Shown one piece after another: positions 30,412-40,379 of a DNA stretch of 64,000 nt. Origin of the DNA: Ancalomicrobiaceae bacterium (GTDB lineage Bacteria; Pseudomonadota; Alphaproteobacteria; Rhizobiales; Ancalomicrobiaceae); the NCBI GenBank assembly GCA_031291595.1, contig JARLIU010000097.1, forward strand, positions 1 to 64,000. The letters run 5' to 3'. The translations under genes and the position numbers were made by a program. How positions within the stretch are numbered: the stretch's first letter is position 1; the number at the start of each line of letters is the position of its first letter. Under the pieces are notes generated by a model, which did no database searches, was not told where the DNA came from, and saw nothing but the letters and a program-made list of their open reading frames with translations.

Positions 30412-31749
30412 TCAGTTGCTCATCAGGAAGGCCCGTGCCGCTGCGCCGTGCTCGGCCCTGAGCCGCGTCACGTCGATGCCGAGCGGCATGCCGTCGACGA
30501 CTTTCCAGTTGCCGGCGATCATCACCCGGTCGGCCCGATGCGCCCCGCACAACACGAGCGCGGCAATCGGATCGCCGGCGCCGGAGAAGCGCAATTCGTC
30601 GAGCGTGAATAGCGCGAGGTCGGCTTGCCGGCCGACCGCGATGCGGCCGATGTCGGACCGCCCGATGCAGGCGGCCGACCCTTCGGTGGCCCAGCGCAGC
30701 GCGTCGAGATGGGTGACCGTGGCATCGTAGGTCAACCGATTGATCATCAGCGCGTGGCGCACGCCTTCCATCAGGTTGGAATTGTCGTTCGATGCCGAGC
30801 CGTCGACGCCGAGACCGACCGGCGAACCGGCAGCTTCCAGTTCGCGCGTCCGGCACTGGCCCGAGGCGAGCACCATGTTGGAGGTCGGGCAATGGCAGAC
30901 GCCGACCCGATGCCGCCCGAGGCGCGCCACCTCGTCGTCGTTGAAATGGATGCCGTGCGCCAGCCAGACGCTGTCGTTGAGCCAGCCGACCTCTTCCAGA
31001 TAGTCGACCGGCCGGCACTGGAACTGGTCGCGACAGTAGTTGACCTCGTCGACCGTCTCGCCGAGATGGGTGTGCAGGCGGCAGTTGTGCTTCAGCGCCA
31101 GCTGGCCCGCTTCGACCATCAGCTTCTTGGTGACGTTGAACGGCGCGCAAGGGGCGAGCGCCACCTGCAGCATCGAGCCGTCGCCGGCGTCGTGATAGCG
31201 GCCGATCACCCGCTCGCAATCGGCCAGGATGGTGTCGTGGTCCTGCGTCGCGCCCGCTATGGCCGTGCCGCCATCGTCCGGCGTGAGGTTCAGCGAGCCG
31301 CGGTTCAGCACCATGCGCATGCCGACGGCTCCGGCTTCCTCGGCCTGGATGTCCATGGCGCTCTCGGTGCCCGGCGGGAACAGGTACTGGTGATCGGTCG
31401 TCGTGGTGCAGCCCGACATCATCAGTTCCGTCAGCGCCAGCCGCGTCGCCAGGCGGAGATTGTCGGCATTGACGTGGCGCGCCCAGATCGGGAACAGCGC
31501 CTCCAGCCACGGAAACAGTTCCTTGTTGATCGCCTTCGGATGCGCCCGCGTCAGCGTCTGGAACATGTGATGGTGCGTGTTGACGAGGCCGGGGATGACG
31601 ACATGCCGGCCGGCATCGAACACCTCGTCGATATCGGCCGGCGTCTGGCCGCTGCCGACCAGTTCGACGATTCTGGCCCCATCAACGACGACGCCGCGCT
31701 CGGCGCCTTCGGCCAGAACGGCGATCGGATCCTTCACCCATAAACGCAT
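30412..31749 (-). CDS. 8-oxoguanine deaminase-like amidohydrolase
   Basis: VIPGLVNTHHHMFQTLTRAHPKAINKELFPWL; HLGETVDEV; GLGVDGSASNDNSNLM. Confidence 0.88.
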   Translation of the reverse strand: MRLWVKDPIAVLAEGAERGVVVDGARIVELVGSGQTPADIDEVFDAGRHVVIPGLVNTHHHMFQTLTRAHPKAINKELFPWLEALFPIWARHVNADNLRLATRLALTELMMSGCTTTTDHQYLFPPGTESAMDIQAEEAGAVGMRMVLNRGSLNLTPDDGGTAIAGATQDHDTILADCERVIGRYHDAGDGSMLQVALAPCAPFNVTKKLMVEAGQLALKHNCRLHTHLGETVDEVNYCRDQFQCRPVDYLEEVGWLNDSVWLAHGIHFNDDEVARLGRHRVGVCHCPTSNMVLASGQCRTRELEAAGSPVGLGVDGSASNDNSNLMEGVRHALMINRLTYDATVTHLDALRWATEGSAACIGRSDIGRIAVGRQADLALFTLDELRFSGAGDPIAALVLCGAHRADRVMIAGNWKVVDGMPLGIDVTRLRAEHGAAARAFLMSN

Positions 31750-32094
31750 CGAGCCCGTCCCCCATCTTGCGACATCAATCGCATACAGTCTGCCAACCCA
31801 CGGACAGCGTTTCACGATATCGGCTGACGGACGCAAGGGAAATGCCCCACTTCGCCGAAAATTGCGGCATGTGCCGCGACCTTGGGCCGGCAGTGGACGA
31901 GGGCCTGGATCCCGTCCAGCGCTTGCGAGCGATGCTGTCACATGGAGCCGGCTGACAGCTCAATCAGCGCCTTAGGCCGTTAGGAGCGCAGCAATTCGGC
32001 TGATCGACGGCTCGTCGCAGCGATTCCATCTGACGGGATCCTGCTCTAGTGTGACGTCCCCTGCGCCGCTGCGACGCACGCCCACGAGACGCCC

Positions 32095-32898
32095 GTGCCT
32101 CCGCTCCTATCGCTCGATCACGTTTCCAAGACCTTTCCGACCGGCACCGCGGCGCTGTCGGACATCACGCTCGACATCGCCGACGGCACCTTCGTGTCGC
32201 TGCTCGGACCGTCCGGCTGCGGAAAATCGACGCTTCTGAGGCTCGTCGCCGGCCTCGACAGTCCCACCTCCGGCACGATCGTCTGGCCGGCCTTCGCCGC
32301 GGCGGGCGAGCGCGGCCGTCCCGACATCGGCTTCGTCTTCCAGGAGCCGACGCTGATGCCCTGGGCCTCAGTCTACGACAACATCCGCCTGCCCCTGCGG
32401 CTGAAGCGCATCTCCCGATCCGGCGGCGATGCGGCCGTGCGGGAGGCGATCGAACGGGTCGGGCTCGCCGATTTCGCCGCTGCCGCGCCGCGCGAACTCT
32501 CCGGCGGCATGAAGATGCGCGTATCGATTGCCCGGGCCCTCGTTACGCGGCCCCGCGTGCTTCTACTCGATGAACCCTTTGCCAGCCTCGACGAAATCAC
32601 CCGGCAGAGGCTTAACAACGACCTGATCGAGCTCTGGCGCGACGGCGGCTTCACCGTGGTTTTCGTCACCCATTCGGTGCACGAATCGGTCTTTCTGTCC
32701 GGCCGCATCGTCGTGCTGGCCGCCCGCCCCGGCCGGATTGCCGCCGATCTCGCCGTCGATGTCGCTGCTCCGCGCGACCGCGCTTTCCGTCTCAGTCCGG
32801 CCTATGCCGAGTTCTGCCGGCGCGCCTCGGATGCCCTGGTGACGGCAATGGAGATGGGCGAAGCCGATCCGGGCGACGCACCGGGCGCTTCCGGCTGA
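32095..32898 (+). CDS. ABC transporter ATP-binding protein, nitrate/sulfonate/taurine family (orphan, GTG start)
   Basis: LLGPSGCGKSTLLRLVAGL; ELSGGMKMRVSIARALVTRPRVLLLDEPFASLD; FVTHSVHESVFLS. Confidence 0.9.
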   Translation: MPPLLSLDHVSKTFPTGTAALSDITLDIADGTFVSLLGPSGCGKSTLLRLVAGLDSPTSGTIVWPAFAAAGERGRPDIGFVFQEPTLMPWASVYDNIRLPLRLKRISRSGGDAAVREAIERVGLADFAAAAPRELSGGMKMRVSIARALVTRPRVLLLDEPFASLDEITRQRLNNDLIELWRDGGFTVVFVTHSVHESVFLSGRIVVLAARPGRIAADLAVDVAAPRDRAFRLSPAYAEFCRRASDALVTAMEMGEADPGDAPGASG

Positions 32899-33154
32899 AC
32901 CGAGCCGCATCGGGCCGGGACGCATAGCTGGCGGATCGGGTATCCGGCCGGCCGCGACCACGCAGGGACTGCCGATGTCACGATGATGCGCCGGCTCAGG
33001 ACGGGGCAAGCAGATCTTGCTGGCGGTTCACCGCCGCATTCGCTTGCACTCCAAGCCGGACGGCGATCCGGGTGCACTTTTTTGTTTGCCGAAGCGACGC
33101 CGGCGAAGCATCTTCACGGAATTGACATGCCGCGATGTTAGGCAAGGACACATC

Positions 33155-33634
33155 ATGGCTTTCAACTATCGAAAATCGATCACCTACAGGCTGGCCCAGG
33201 CCGCCAAGGCCCATCGCGCGCGCTCCGGAGCGCATCTGTCGCGCATCGGCCTGCATCCAGGTCAGGAGTCGGTCCTGAAGGCACTGGCCGATATCGACGG
33301 CCAGACCATGAGCCAGCTAGCGCAATCGTTGAGCGTGCAACCGCCGACGGTGACCAAGATGATCACCCGCCTGTCGGCGCAAGGTCTCGTCCGGCGTGCC
33401 GCGTCAGAGGCGGACGGGCGGCTCGCCCGCGTGCACCTGACGGAAGAGGGCCGCAACCGCATCGAGGACGTCGACACTGCCTGGAAGCGCCTCGAGAAGG
33501 AAGCGCTCGCCGGGCTGGACGACAAGGACCGCAAGCGCATTCGCCGGCTGCTGCGCGACATCGAGCGCAACCTGACCTCGGGCACCGTCGACGACGACGG
33601 CGACGACGATCTCGAGGAAGAACCCGCCGAATAG
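33155..33634 (+). CDS. MarR-family transcriptional regulator
   Basis: LHPGQESVLKALADIDGQTMSQLAQSLSVQPPTVTKMITRLSAQGLVRRAASEADGRLARVHLTEEG. Confidence 0.92.
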   Translation: MAFNYRKSITYRLAQAAKAHRARSGAHLSRIGLHPGQESVLKALADIDGQTMSQLAQSLSVQPPTVTKMITRLSAQGLVRRAASEADGRLARVHLTEEGRNRIEDVDTAWKRLEKEALAGLDDKDRKRIRRLLRDIERNLTSGTVDDDGDDDLEEEPAE

Positions 33635-33859
33635 GTCGCGCCGCCACCCCAGCGCCGCCCCCTCGCACCGCCAATCCATTGGTCCGACGTCCATGCGCCC
33701 GCTTACTGCATGGTTCGCATGCAGGCTGAATACTCGTCGTCGCCGCGCGAATAGACTATTTAGCAATGAGTGATTTTGCGAGGGGATCGGCGCCGATCAG
33801 CGGCGATGTCTGGACCCCCTCCGCCGGAGCCGCCCATCCTGCGGGGCCCTGCCGGCTGA

Positions 33860-34816
33860 ATGGCAGGTCAGACCGTGACAGTCTCCACTTTCGACACCCT
33901 CCTCGACGGGCGCTCCTTGACGGTTGCCCGGCAGCGGCTTTTTGGCATCGGCTTCATATGCCTGGCGGCCATGTGCTTCGCCGCCCTCGATTCCTCGGCC
34001 AAATGGCTGGGACGCAGCGGCTTGCCCGTGCTGGAGGTCGCCTTCATCCGCTATCTCGGCGCCTTCCTGGTCATCGCCGTCGTCATGAACCCCTGGCGAA
34101 CCCCTTCTGCCTGGCGGACGGACAAGCTGTGGCTGCAGACGCTCAGGTCGCTGGCTCTCCTCGGCTCCACCATCTTCAATTTCATGGCGCTCCGGACCAT
34201 GCAGCTCGCCGACGTCATGGCGATCAACTTCGTGGTCCCCTTCCTGGTGGCACTCCTGGCCGGGCCGATCCTGGGCGAAAAGGTCGCTCCCCGCCAATGG
34301 ATTGCCATCGCGCTCGGCTTTGCCGGCGTGCTCGTCGTGACGCGGCCGGGCTCCAATCCGATCGATGCGGGCCTGCTGTGGACGCTCGGCGGCGTCTTGT
34401 GCAATGCCTACTACGCCATCTCCACCCGGCAGCTGTCCACCGTCGACTCCGCCGCGAGCATGCTGTTGATCTCCGCCGGTCAGGCGACCCTGCTGCTCGC
34501 GCCATCGCAGGTGGCGATCTGGGTCTGGCCGCAATCGCACCTGCAATGGATCGCCATGGGCTGCATCGGCGTCTTCGCCACCATCAGCCACTTCTTCGTC
34601 ATCCGCGCCTACACGCTGGCTCCGGCTCCCGTTGTCGCCCCGTTCACCTACACGCAGATGATCTGGACAAGCCTGGCCGGCTATATCCTCTTCACCGACG
34701 TGCCAGGGTTCTATACCGTTCTCGGCGCCGCCATCGTGGTCGCCAGCGGCCTCTATCTGCTGGTCGCGGAGGCGCGGCAGGGCAACCGGATCGCCAGCCG
34801 GGTGATGCGCGACTGA
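33860..34816 (+). CDS. DMT/EamA-family transporter
   Basis: Ten-TM-like hydrophobic protein with two EamA-type halves. Confidence 0.88.
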   Translation: MAGQTVTVSTFDTLLDGRSLTVARQRLFGIGFICLAAMCFAALDSSAKWLGRSGLPVLEVAFIRYLGAFLVIAVVMNPWRTPSAWRTDKLWLQTLRSLALLGSTIFNFMALRTMQLADVMAINFVVPFLVALLAGPILGEKVAPRQWIAIALGFAGVLVVTRPGSNPIDAGLLWTLGGVLCNAYYAISTRQLSTVDSAASMLLISAGQATLLLAPSQVAIWVWPQSHLQWIAMGCIGVFATISHFFVIRAYTLAPAPVVAPFTYTQMIWTSLAGYILFTDVPGFYTVLGAAIVVASGLYLLVAEARQGNRIASRVMRD

Positions 34817-34871
34817 GGCCGTGGGGCGCGCATGGCTGCCACGGACCGACCCGCAGCCGAGCGAGGACTTG

Positions 34872-35684
34872 ATGCTTCCCAAACGCCAATGGCAGGAGAT
34901 GACGACCGAGGATTTCCGCGACGCCGGCGTGACGGCCTGGATCGCGGTTCTGCCTGTCGCCGCCATCGAACAGCACGGACCGCACCTGCCACTCGCGACC
35001 GACCGCATCATCGCCGAAGGCTATCTCGCCCGCGTCGCCGAGTTGCTGCCCGACCACATCCCGGCAACCTTCCTGCCGCTCGCCGCCATCGGCAAGTCCG
35101 ACGAGCATATCTCTTCGCCGGGCACGCTGACCCATGGCTGGGACACGCTTGCCCGTAGCTGGATCGAGATCGGCGACGCCGTGGCCCGCTCCGGGGTAAG
35201 GAAACTCGTCATCATCAACAGCCATGGCGGCAACGTCCCGATCGTCGACATCGTCACGCGGGAGCTGCGCCTCAAACACGATATGCTCGCCGTCGGCACC
35301 AACTGGTCGCGCTTCGGCTATCCCGACGGGCTCTACGACGCGCGCGAGCGCCGCTATGGCATCCACGGCGGCGACATCGAGACCTCGCTGATGCTGGCGC
35401 TGCGGACCGACCTCGTCCGATGTGACAAGATGTCGCATTTCCGCTCGCAACAGGAGAGCTTCGAACAGGAGTTCAAGCACTTGCGCGGCTACGGGCCGGT
35501 ACAGTTCGGTTGGAAGACGCAGGACCTGAACCCGGCCGGAGCCATCGGCGACGCCACGCTTGCCACCGCCGCCAAGGGCGAAGCCTCGCTCGACCATGGT
35601 GCCCGGGCCTTCGTCGAGTTGCTGGACGACGTCCACCGCTTCGACCTCGCCCGCCTCTGGCAGCCCGCGGCGGGGGCGGATTGA
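34872..35684 (+). CDS. Creatininase-family protein
   Basis: AVLPVAAIEQHGPHLPLATDRIIAEGYL; INSHGGN; GIHGGDIETSLML. Confidence 0.9.
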   Translation: MLPKRQWQEMTTEDFRDAGVTAWIAVLPVAAIEQHGPHLPLATDRIIAEGYLARVAELLPDHIPATFLPLAAIGKSDEHISSPGTLTHGWDTLARSWIEIGDAVARSGVRKLVIINSHGGNVPIVDIVTRELRLKHDMLAVGTNWSRFGYPDGLYDARERRYGIHGGDIETSLMLALRTDLVRCDKMSHFRSQQESFEQEFKHLRGYGPVQFGWKTQDLNPAGAIGDATLATAAKGEASLDHGARAFVELLDDVHRFDLARLWQPAAGAD

Positions 35685-36338
35685 CCGCCTTCCCGCCGGG
35701 CGGCGCGATGGCGATCGCCGGCCGTGCGGACCCCGGGCGACAGCCGATGCACCGCGCGGAGGCGGCGAAATGCGCCGGTTCCGGCGATCGTCGGCAGCCT
35801 GAAGCCAACATCTGAAGTCGTCGTGCTGCGACAAATACCCTCATAGGTCGCTTATTGAAGCGCGTTCGCCGACCGTTGCGGCAACGCAACTTTAAATAAC
35901 GTGGTCGCGAAATTACCGCACGATAGATCGACGATCCTGAATGTTTTGGATGAAGCGGTTGCGGAACGCAGCATCGATAGACTTGGCGTCGGCCGCCAAC
36001 CTGAAATACTGTCTGTGCCGATCAGACTCCCGAAGGGTGCGGGATTGAATCGACTCGCCGCATCCAAACAGTTTACCTGGCACGACTTGCAATAATCAGG
36101 ATATTCACAATTTAATATAATTATGCCGCCTCGTCGTTGACTACCGAATATGGGTCAAACAACGTTCAACTCGACTAGTCCAAAATACATATATTGCAAA
36201 CAGTAACCGTTTGGTAACAGCGATTGCTTAGCCTCGCGACATCGCTGCCACACAACCCACGATTCAGTCGAGACCGTGGGCTGCTGGAAGAGTCGCACGC
36301 CGAATTGCGGACCGGCTATACGATGAAGGAGTTGTCAA

Positions 36339-36641
36339 TTGCCTGAGTTCGGGTCCTCGCAGACGGTCGTTTCGCTACCGGCGATCCTCGACCTGAACAG
36401 CGTCGTCGCCCTCAAGGCGAGCCTGGCGGAGCATATCGATATGCCCGGCGTCCTGGCAATCGACTGCTCCAAGGTCGAACGCATCAGCACTCCGGCGATC
36501 CAGGTGCTGCTCGCCTACGCCAAATCCTCCGGTATGCACGATCGGGCCGTGCGGCTGCGCGATCCGACGGATACCGTCCGGGCAGCGTTCGACGATCTGG
36601 GATTGCACGAAGAACTGACGCGCTGGAGCGCTGCCTCATGA
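36339..36641 (+). CDS. STAS-domain protein, first gene of chemosensory operon (TTG start)
   Basis: VVSLPAILDLNSVVALKASLAEHIDMPGVLAIDCSKVERISTPAIQVLLAYAK; SD GAAGGAG upstream. Confidence 0.85.
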   Translation: MPEFGSSQTVVSLPAILDLNSVVALKASLAEHIDMPGVLAIDCSKVERISTPAIQVLLAYAKSSGMHDRAVRLRDPTDTVRAAFDDLGLHEELTRWSAAS

Positions 36642-37003
36642 CGAAACGCATCCTGGCTGTCGACGACTCCAAGACCATGCGCGACATGGTCTCCTTCACC
36701 CTGAAAAGTGCCGGCTTCGACGTGGTCGAGGCGGAGGACGGCGTCAAGGCGCTGAGCCTGCTGGACCGGACCAACGTCGATCTGGTCATCACCGACATCA
36801 ACATGCCCAACATGGATGGCGTGACGCTGGTCAAGCACCTCCGCGCCCGCCCGTCCAACCGATCGACCCCCATTCTCATCCTGACCACCGAAGGGGGTGA
36901 CGACAAGAAGGCTGCGGGCCGCGCCGCCGGCGCGACGGGCTGGATCGTCAAGCCCTTCGCCCCGGACAAGCTTCTGCAAGTCGTGGCCAAGGTCTGTCCT
37001 TGA
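36638..37003 (+). CDS. cheY: CheY-like response regulator
   Basis: KRILAVDDSKTMRDMVSFTLKSAGFDVVEAEDGVKAL; DINMPNMDG; LTTEGGDDKKAAGRAAGATGWIVKPF; ATGA overlap with STAS gene. Confidence 0.93.
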   Translation: MTKRILAVDDSKTMRDMVSFTLKSAGFDVVEAEDGVKALSLLDRTNVDLVITDINMPNMDGVTLVKHLRARPSNRSTPILILTTEGGDDKKAAGRAAGATGWIVKPFAPDKLLQVVAKVCP

Positions 37004-37329
37004 GACCTTAGGCGGCAACATGGCCAAGGCGTACGCGCCTTAGCCGGCTCAAACATTGCTGCGGACCGGCGCCCGACGGCGTGCGTCGCATTCCAGTTCG
37101 CGTGAAGACGGACGCCTCTGACCGACCGCGGCGCGATCACGCCCCCGGACAATGGCCAGGCAGCCCGCACACAGAAAACTGACGACATCAGGCACGTCTC
37201 CCCTGGGACGCGTCAACGGCGTTCCTTGGTCTGTCCGGCCCATCCGGATGGCCGAGATTGACAGAGTGCGCCCTTCCTCGGACCACCCCGCAGACGGGTG
37301 CACACTGGATCGCGATCGATATCAAAGAG

Positions 37330-37383
37330 TTAGAGCGAGAGCTAGCGCGAAAACCTCACGCACTTTCGCCATCCCGCTCTAGA
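37330..37383. repeat. Degenerate palindromic repeat (TTAGAGCG..GCGAAA / TTTCGC..CGCTCTAGA)
   Basis: ttagagcgagagctagcgcgaaaacctcacgcactttcgccatcccgctctaga, imperfect dyad just upstream of cheA. Confidence 0.6.
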
Positions 37384-37433
37384 CATGCGGACCGGCACCC
37401 GCCCTCCGGGCTAAGCAACTGGGACTGCTGACG

Positions 37434-39656
37434 ATGACCGAAACGGCATTCGGCAAGAACGAACTCGATCGCTTCCGCACGACCTTCTTCGAGGAGTGCG
37501 CCGAGCTGATTGCCGATATGGAGGCGCGGCTTGCCGGCTCGGCCTCCCATGTCGGCGACACCGAGGAGCTCAATGCCATCTTCCGCGCCGTCCATTCGAT
37601 CAAGGCCGGCGCCGGCGCCTTCGGCCTCACCCAACTCGTCGGCTTCACCCATGGCTTCGAAGCGGTGCTCGACTGTCTGCGCGACGGTCACATCGTGCAG
37701 GACGACCGCATTTCGCATGTCCTGGTCCGGGCCGGCGACGTGCTGGCCGCGCTGGTCGAAGACGCCCAGGGACGCGGCGAATTGCCGGCCGATTTCGGCG
37801 CCGACGTTGCCGAGGAATTGCAAGCGCTGCTCGAGGACCGCGGTTGCGCCGAGCACTCCCGGGCCCAGGCCGTGGCCGCGCCGGCGAGCCTGCCGACAGC
37901 GGCCAAAGCTGCATCGGCCGAACACCGCTACATCATTCGCTTCCGCCCGCTCGCCGAACTGTTCCGCCATGCCAACGAGCCGCTTCTCCTCATCCGCGAG
38001 ATGAAGCGCATCGGCACGCTCGCCGTTCGCTGCGATGCGTCCGCCCTCCCCGGCCTCGATGCGCTCGAACCGGAGGACGCCTATCTCGCCTGGACGTTCG
38101 AGCTCGCGACCGACAAGCCGCGCGCTACGGTTGCGGAGATCTTCGAATTCGTCGATACCGACTGCGCCCTGGAGATCGAGGACGTCGCGGCCGTCGCCGC
38201 TGACCCGGCGTCCGCCCCGTCCGAGCCGTCCGGCGGTGCGTCCGTTGCCGGCGCCGCCCCGACCCAAGTCCACCACGACCATGGTCATGGGTCCAACGCT
38301 CACGCCGCCCATGCCGCGCCGGCGCTGAGCCCACCGGCTCAGCCAGCGGCAGCCCACCCCGCGGCAGTTCAACCGTCTCCGCCGAAATCATCGCCTGCCG
38401 GCCGCGCCGCTTCGGCCACGGCCTCGATCCGCGTCGACCTCGCCCGCATCGACCGGCTGGTCAACACCGTCGGCGAGTTGGTCATCACCCAATCGATGCT
38501 GACGCAGCAACTGATGGAGCAGGGCGGCATCGGCGCCCGCATCCTGCGCGGTCACGAGGACCTGTCGCAACTGACGCGCGAATTGCAGGAATGCGTGATG
38601 GCCATCCGCATGCAGCCGGTCAAATCGGTGTTCCAGCGCATGCCGCGACTGGTGCGCGAGGTCGCTTCCCGGCTCGGCAAGGATGTCGAACTCGTCATGC
38701 GCGGCGAGCAGACCGAAGTCGACAAGACCGTCATCGAGGAACTGGCCGACCCCCTGACCCACATGATCCGCAATGCCATCGACCATGGCATCGAGGATGC
38801 GGCGACCCGCGCCGCGGAAGGCAAGCCGGCGGTCGGCCGCATCGAACTGTCGGCCGCCCATGTCGGCTCCAACATCCTCATCCACGTCGCCGACGACGGC
38901 GCCGGCATCCACCGCGAGCGGCTGCTCCAAAAGGCGGTCGAAAAGGGCATCTTGCCGGCGAACGCCGATCTCCAGGACGCCGAGATCGACGAACTGATCT
39001 TCGCGCCCGGCTTCTCGACCGCCCAGGTCGTCACCGACGTGTCGGGGCGCGGCGTCGGCATGGATGTCGTGCGTCGCAATATCAATGCGCTCGGCGGCCG
39101 CATCCTGGTGCAGTCGACGCCCGGCCGCGGCACCCGCTTCACCCTGATCATCCCGCTGACGCTCGCCGTGCTCGACGGCATGGTCGTCGCCGTCGGCGAG
39201 GAAAAATACATCCTGCCGCTGACCAGCATCATCGAAAGCTACCGGCCCGACCGCCGCACCGTTCGCACGCTGGCCGGCGGCGGCCAGGTGGCGGCGGTCC
39301 GGGGCGAATACGTCCGCCTCGTCTACCTGTGGAAGGTGTTCAACGTGCCGGGCGCGGTGACCGAGCCGTCGAACGGCCTCGTCGTGCTGGTCGAAACGGC
39401 TTCGGGCGGCAAGATCGGCATCGTGGTCGACGAACTGATCGGCCAGCAGCAGGTGGTGATCAAGAGCCTCTTGGACAACTTCGATTCTGTCTCCGGCATC
39501 TCCGGCGCGACGATCCTCGGCACCGGCCGCGTCGCCCTGATCCTCGACATCGAACAATTGCCGATGCTGGGCGACCGTCGTCGCCGGCTGCGGCTCGACG
39601 AGGCCGGCGCCGAGACGCGCGACCAGGCTCCGATCCCGCTCGTCGCCACCGGCTGA
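37434..39656 (+). CDS. cheA: Chemotaxis histidine kinase CheA
   Basis: AIFRAVHSIKAGAGAFGL P1; P4 NAIDHGIE, GFSTAQVVTDVSGRGVGMDVVRRNINALGG; P5 CheW-like C-terminus. Confidence 0.95.
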   Translation: MTETAFGKNELDRFRTTFFEECAELIADMEARLAGSASHVGDTEELNAIFRAVHSIKAGAGAFGLTQLVGFTHGFEAVLDCLRDGHIVQDDRISHVLVRAGDVLAALVEDAQGRGELPADFGADVAEELQALLEDRGCAEHSRAQAVAAPASLPTAAKAASAEHRYIIRFRPLAELFRHANEPLLLIREMKRIGTLAVRCDASALPGLDALEPEDAYLAWTFELATDKPRATVAEIFEFVDTDCALEIEDVAAVAADPASAPSEPSGGASVAGAAPTQVHHDHGHGSNAHAAHAAPALSPPAQPAAAHPAAVQPSPPKSSPAGRAASATASIRVDLARIDRLVNTVGELVITQSMLTQQLMEQGGIGARILRGHEDLSQLTRELQECVMAIRMQPVKSVFQRMPRLVREVASRLGKDVELVMRGEQTEVDKTVIEELADPLTHMIRNAIDHGIEDAATRAAEGKPAVGRIELSAAHVGSNILIHVADDGAGIHRERLLQKAVEKGILPANADLQDAEIDELIFAPGFSTAQVVTDVSGRGVGMDVVRRNINALGGRILVQSTPGRGTRFTLIIPLTLAVLDGMVVAVGEEKYILPLTSIIESYRPDRRTVRTLAGGGQVAAVRGEYVRLVYLWKVFNVPGAVTEPSNGLVVLVETASGGKIGIVVDELIGQQQVVIKSLLDNFDSVSGISGATILGTGRVALILDIEQLPMLGDRRRRLRLDEAGAETRDQAPIPLVATG

Positions 39657-39811
39657 GCACGACTTTCGGGCTCCGCGGGTACGGGCGTGCCCCGCGGCGG
39701 CCGACCGACCGAAACGCCCACGACATCGATCGGCCGGCAGATGCGGCCGATGCCGAACCAAGCGCAGACGACGCCTCCATCGGGGCGGCCGATGCATTCG
39801 GGAGATATCCG

Positions 39812-40345
39812 ATGCGAACGAGTGAAGACCTGCCCAATCCCGCACCGACGGCGGCTTCGGCCATCGCCGCTGCCGCCGGCGAGCCGCCCAATCGAACGGT
39901 GCAGTTCATCAGCTTCCGCGTGGGCGACCAACAGTTTGCCACCGACATCATGGCGGTGCGCGAGATCAAGGGCTGGACCGACACCACGACGCTGCCGAAC
40001 CAGCCCGAGTACCTGCTCGGGGTGCTGAACCTGCGCGGCACCATCGTACCGATCTACGACCTGCGCTGCCGCTTCGGATTGGGGCTGACGACCGCCACGA
40101 GAACCCATGTCGTCATCATCGTCTCGGTCATGGAACGCACCATCGGCCTGCTGGTCGACGCCGTCTCCGACATCATCACGATCAAATCGAGCGAGATCCG
40201 CCCGGTTCCCGAAATGGATCGCGCCACCACCACCAACTACTTGAGCGGCCTCATCTCGGTCGGCGACAGCATGGTCGTGCTGTTGTCGCTCGAAACGCTC
40301 TTCGCCCAGTCATCTCAATTGGATACGTCGACGCTGGCTGCGTGA
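39812..40345 (+). CDS. cheW: Chemotaxis coupling protein CheW
   Basis: [48 protein letters not shown]. Confidence 0.94.
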   Translation: MRTSEDLPNPAPTAASAIAAAAGEPPNRTVQFISFRVGDQQFATDIMAVREIKGWTDTTTLPNQPEYLLGVLNLRGTIVPIYDLRCRFGLGLTTATRTHVVIIVSVMERTIGLLVDAVSDIITIKSSEIRPVPEMDRATTTNYLSGLISVGDSMVVLLSLETLFAQSSQLDTSTLAA

Positions 40346-40379
40346 CGCCCGATCAACCCAGTCTCAAGGGCATCATCCC

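Noticed and set aside
32045-32058. CTAGTGTGACGTCC, possible fifth copy of the CTAGTG palindrome
   Set aside because: No complementary right arm found downstream; chance match of a 6-mer
33706-33724. CTGCATG-GTTCG-CATGCAG hairpin between MarR and EamA genes
   Set aside because: Short perfect dyad but no T-run and no repetition; could be a MarR operator, but evidence too thin to call
33797-35011. 404-aa minus-strand ORF
   Set aside because: Antisense to the EamA transporter; no domain-like content
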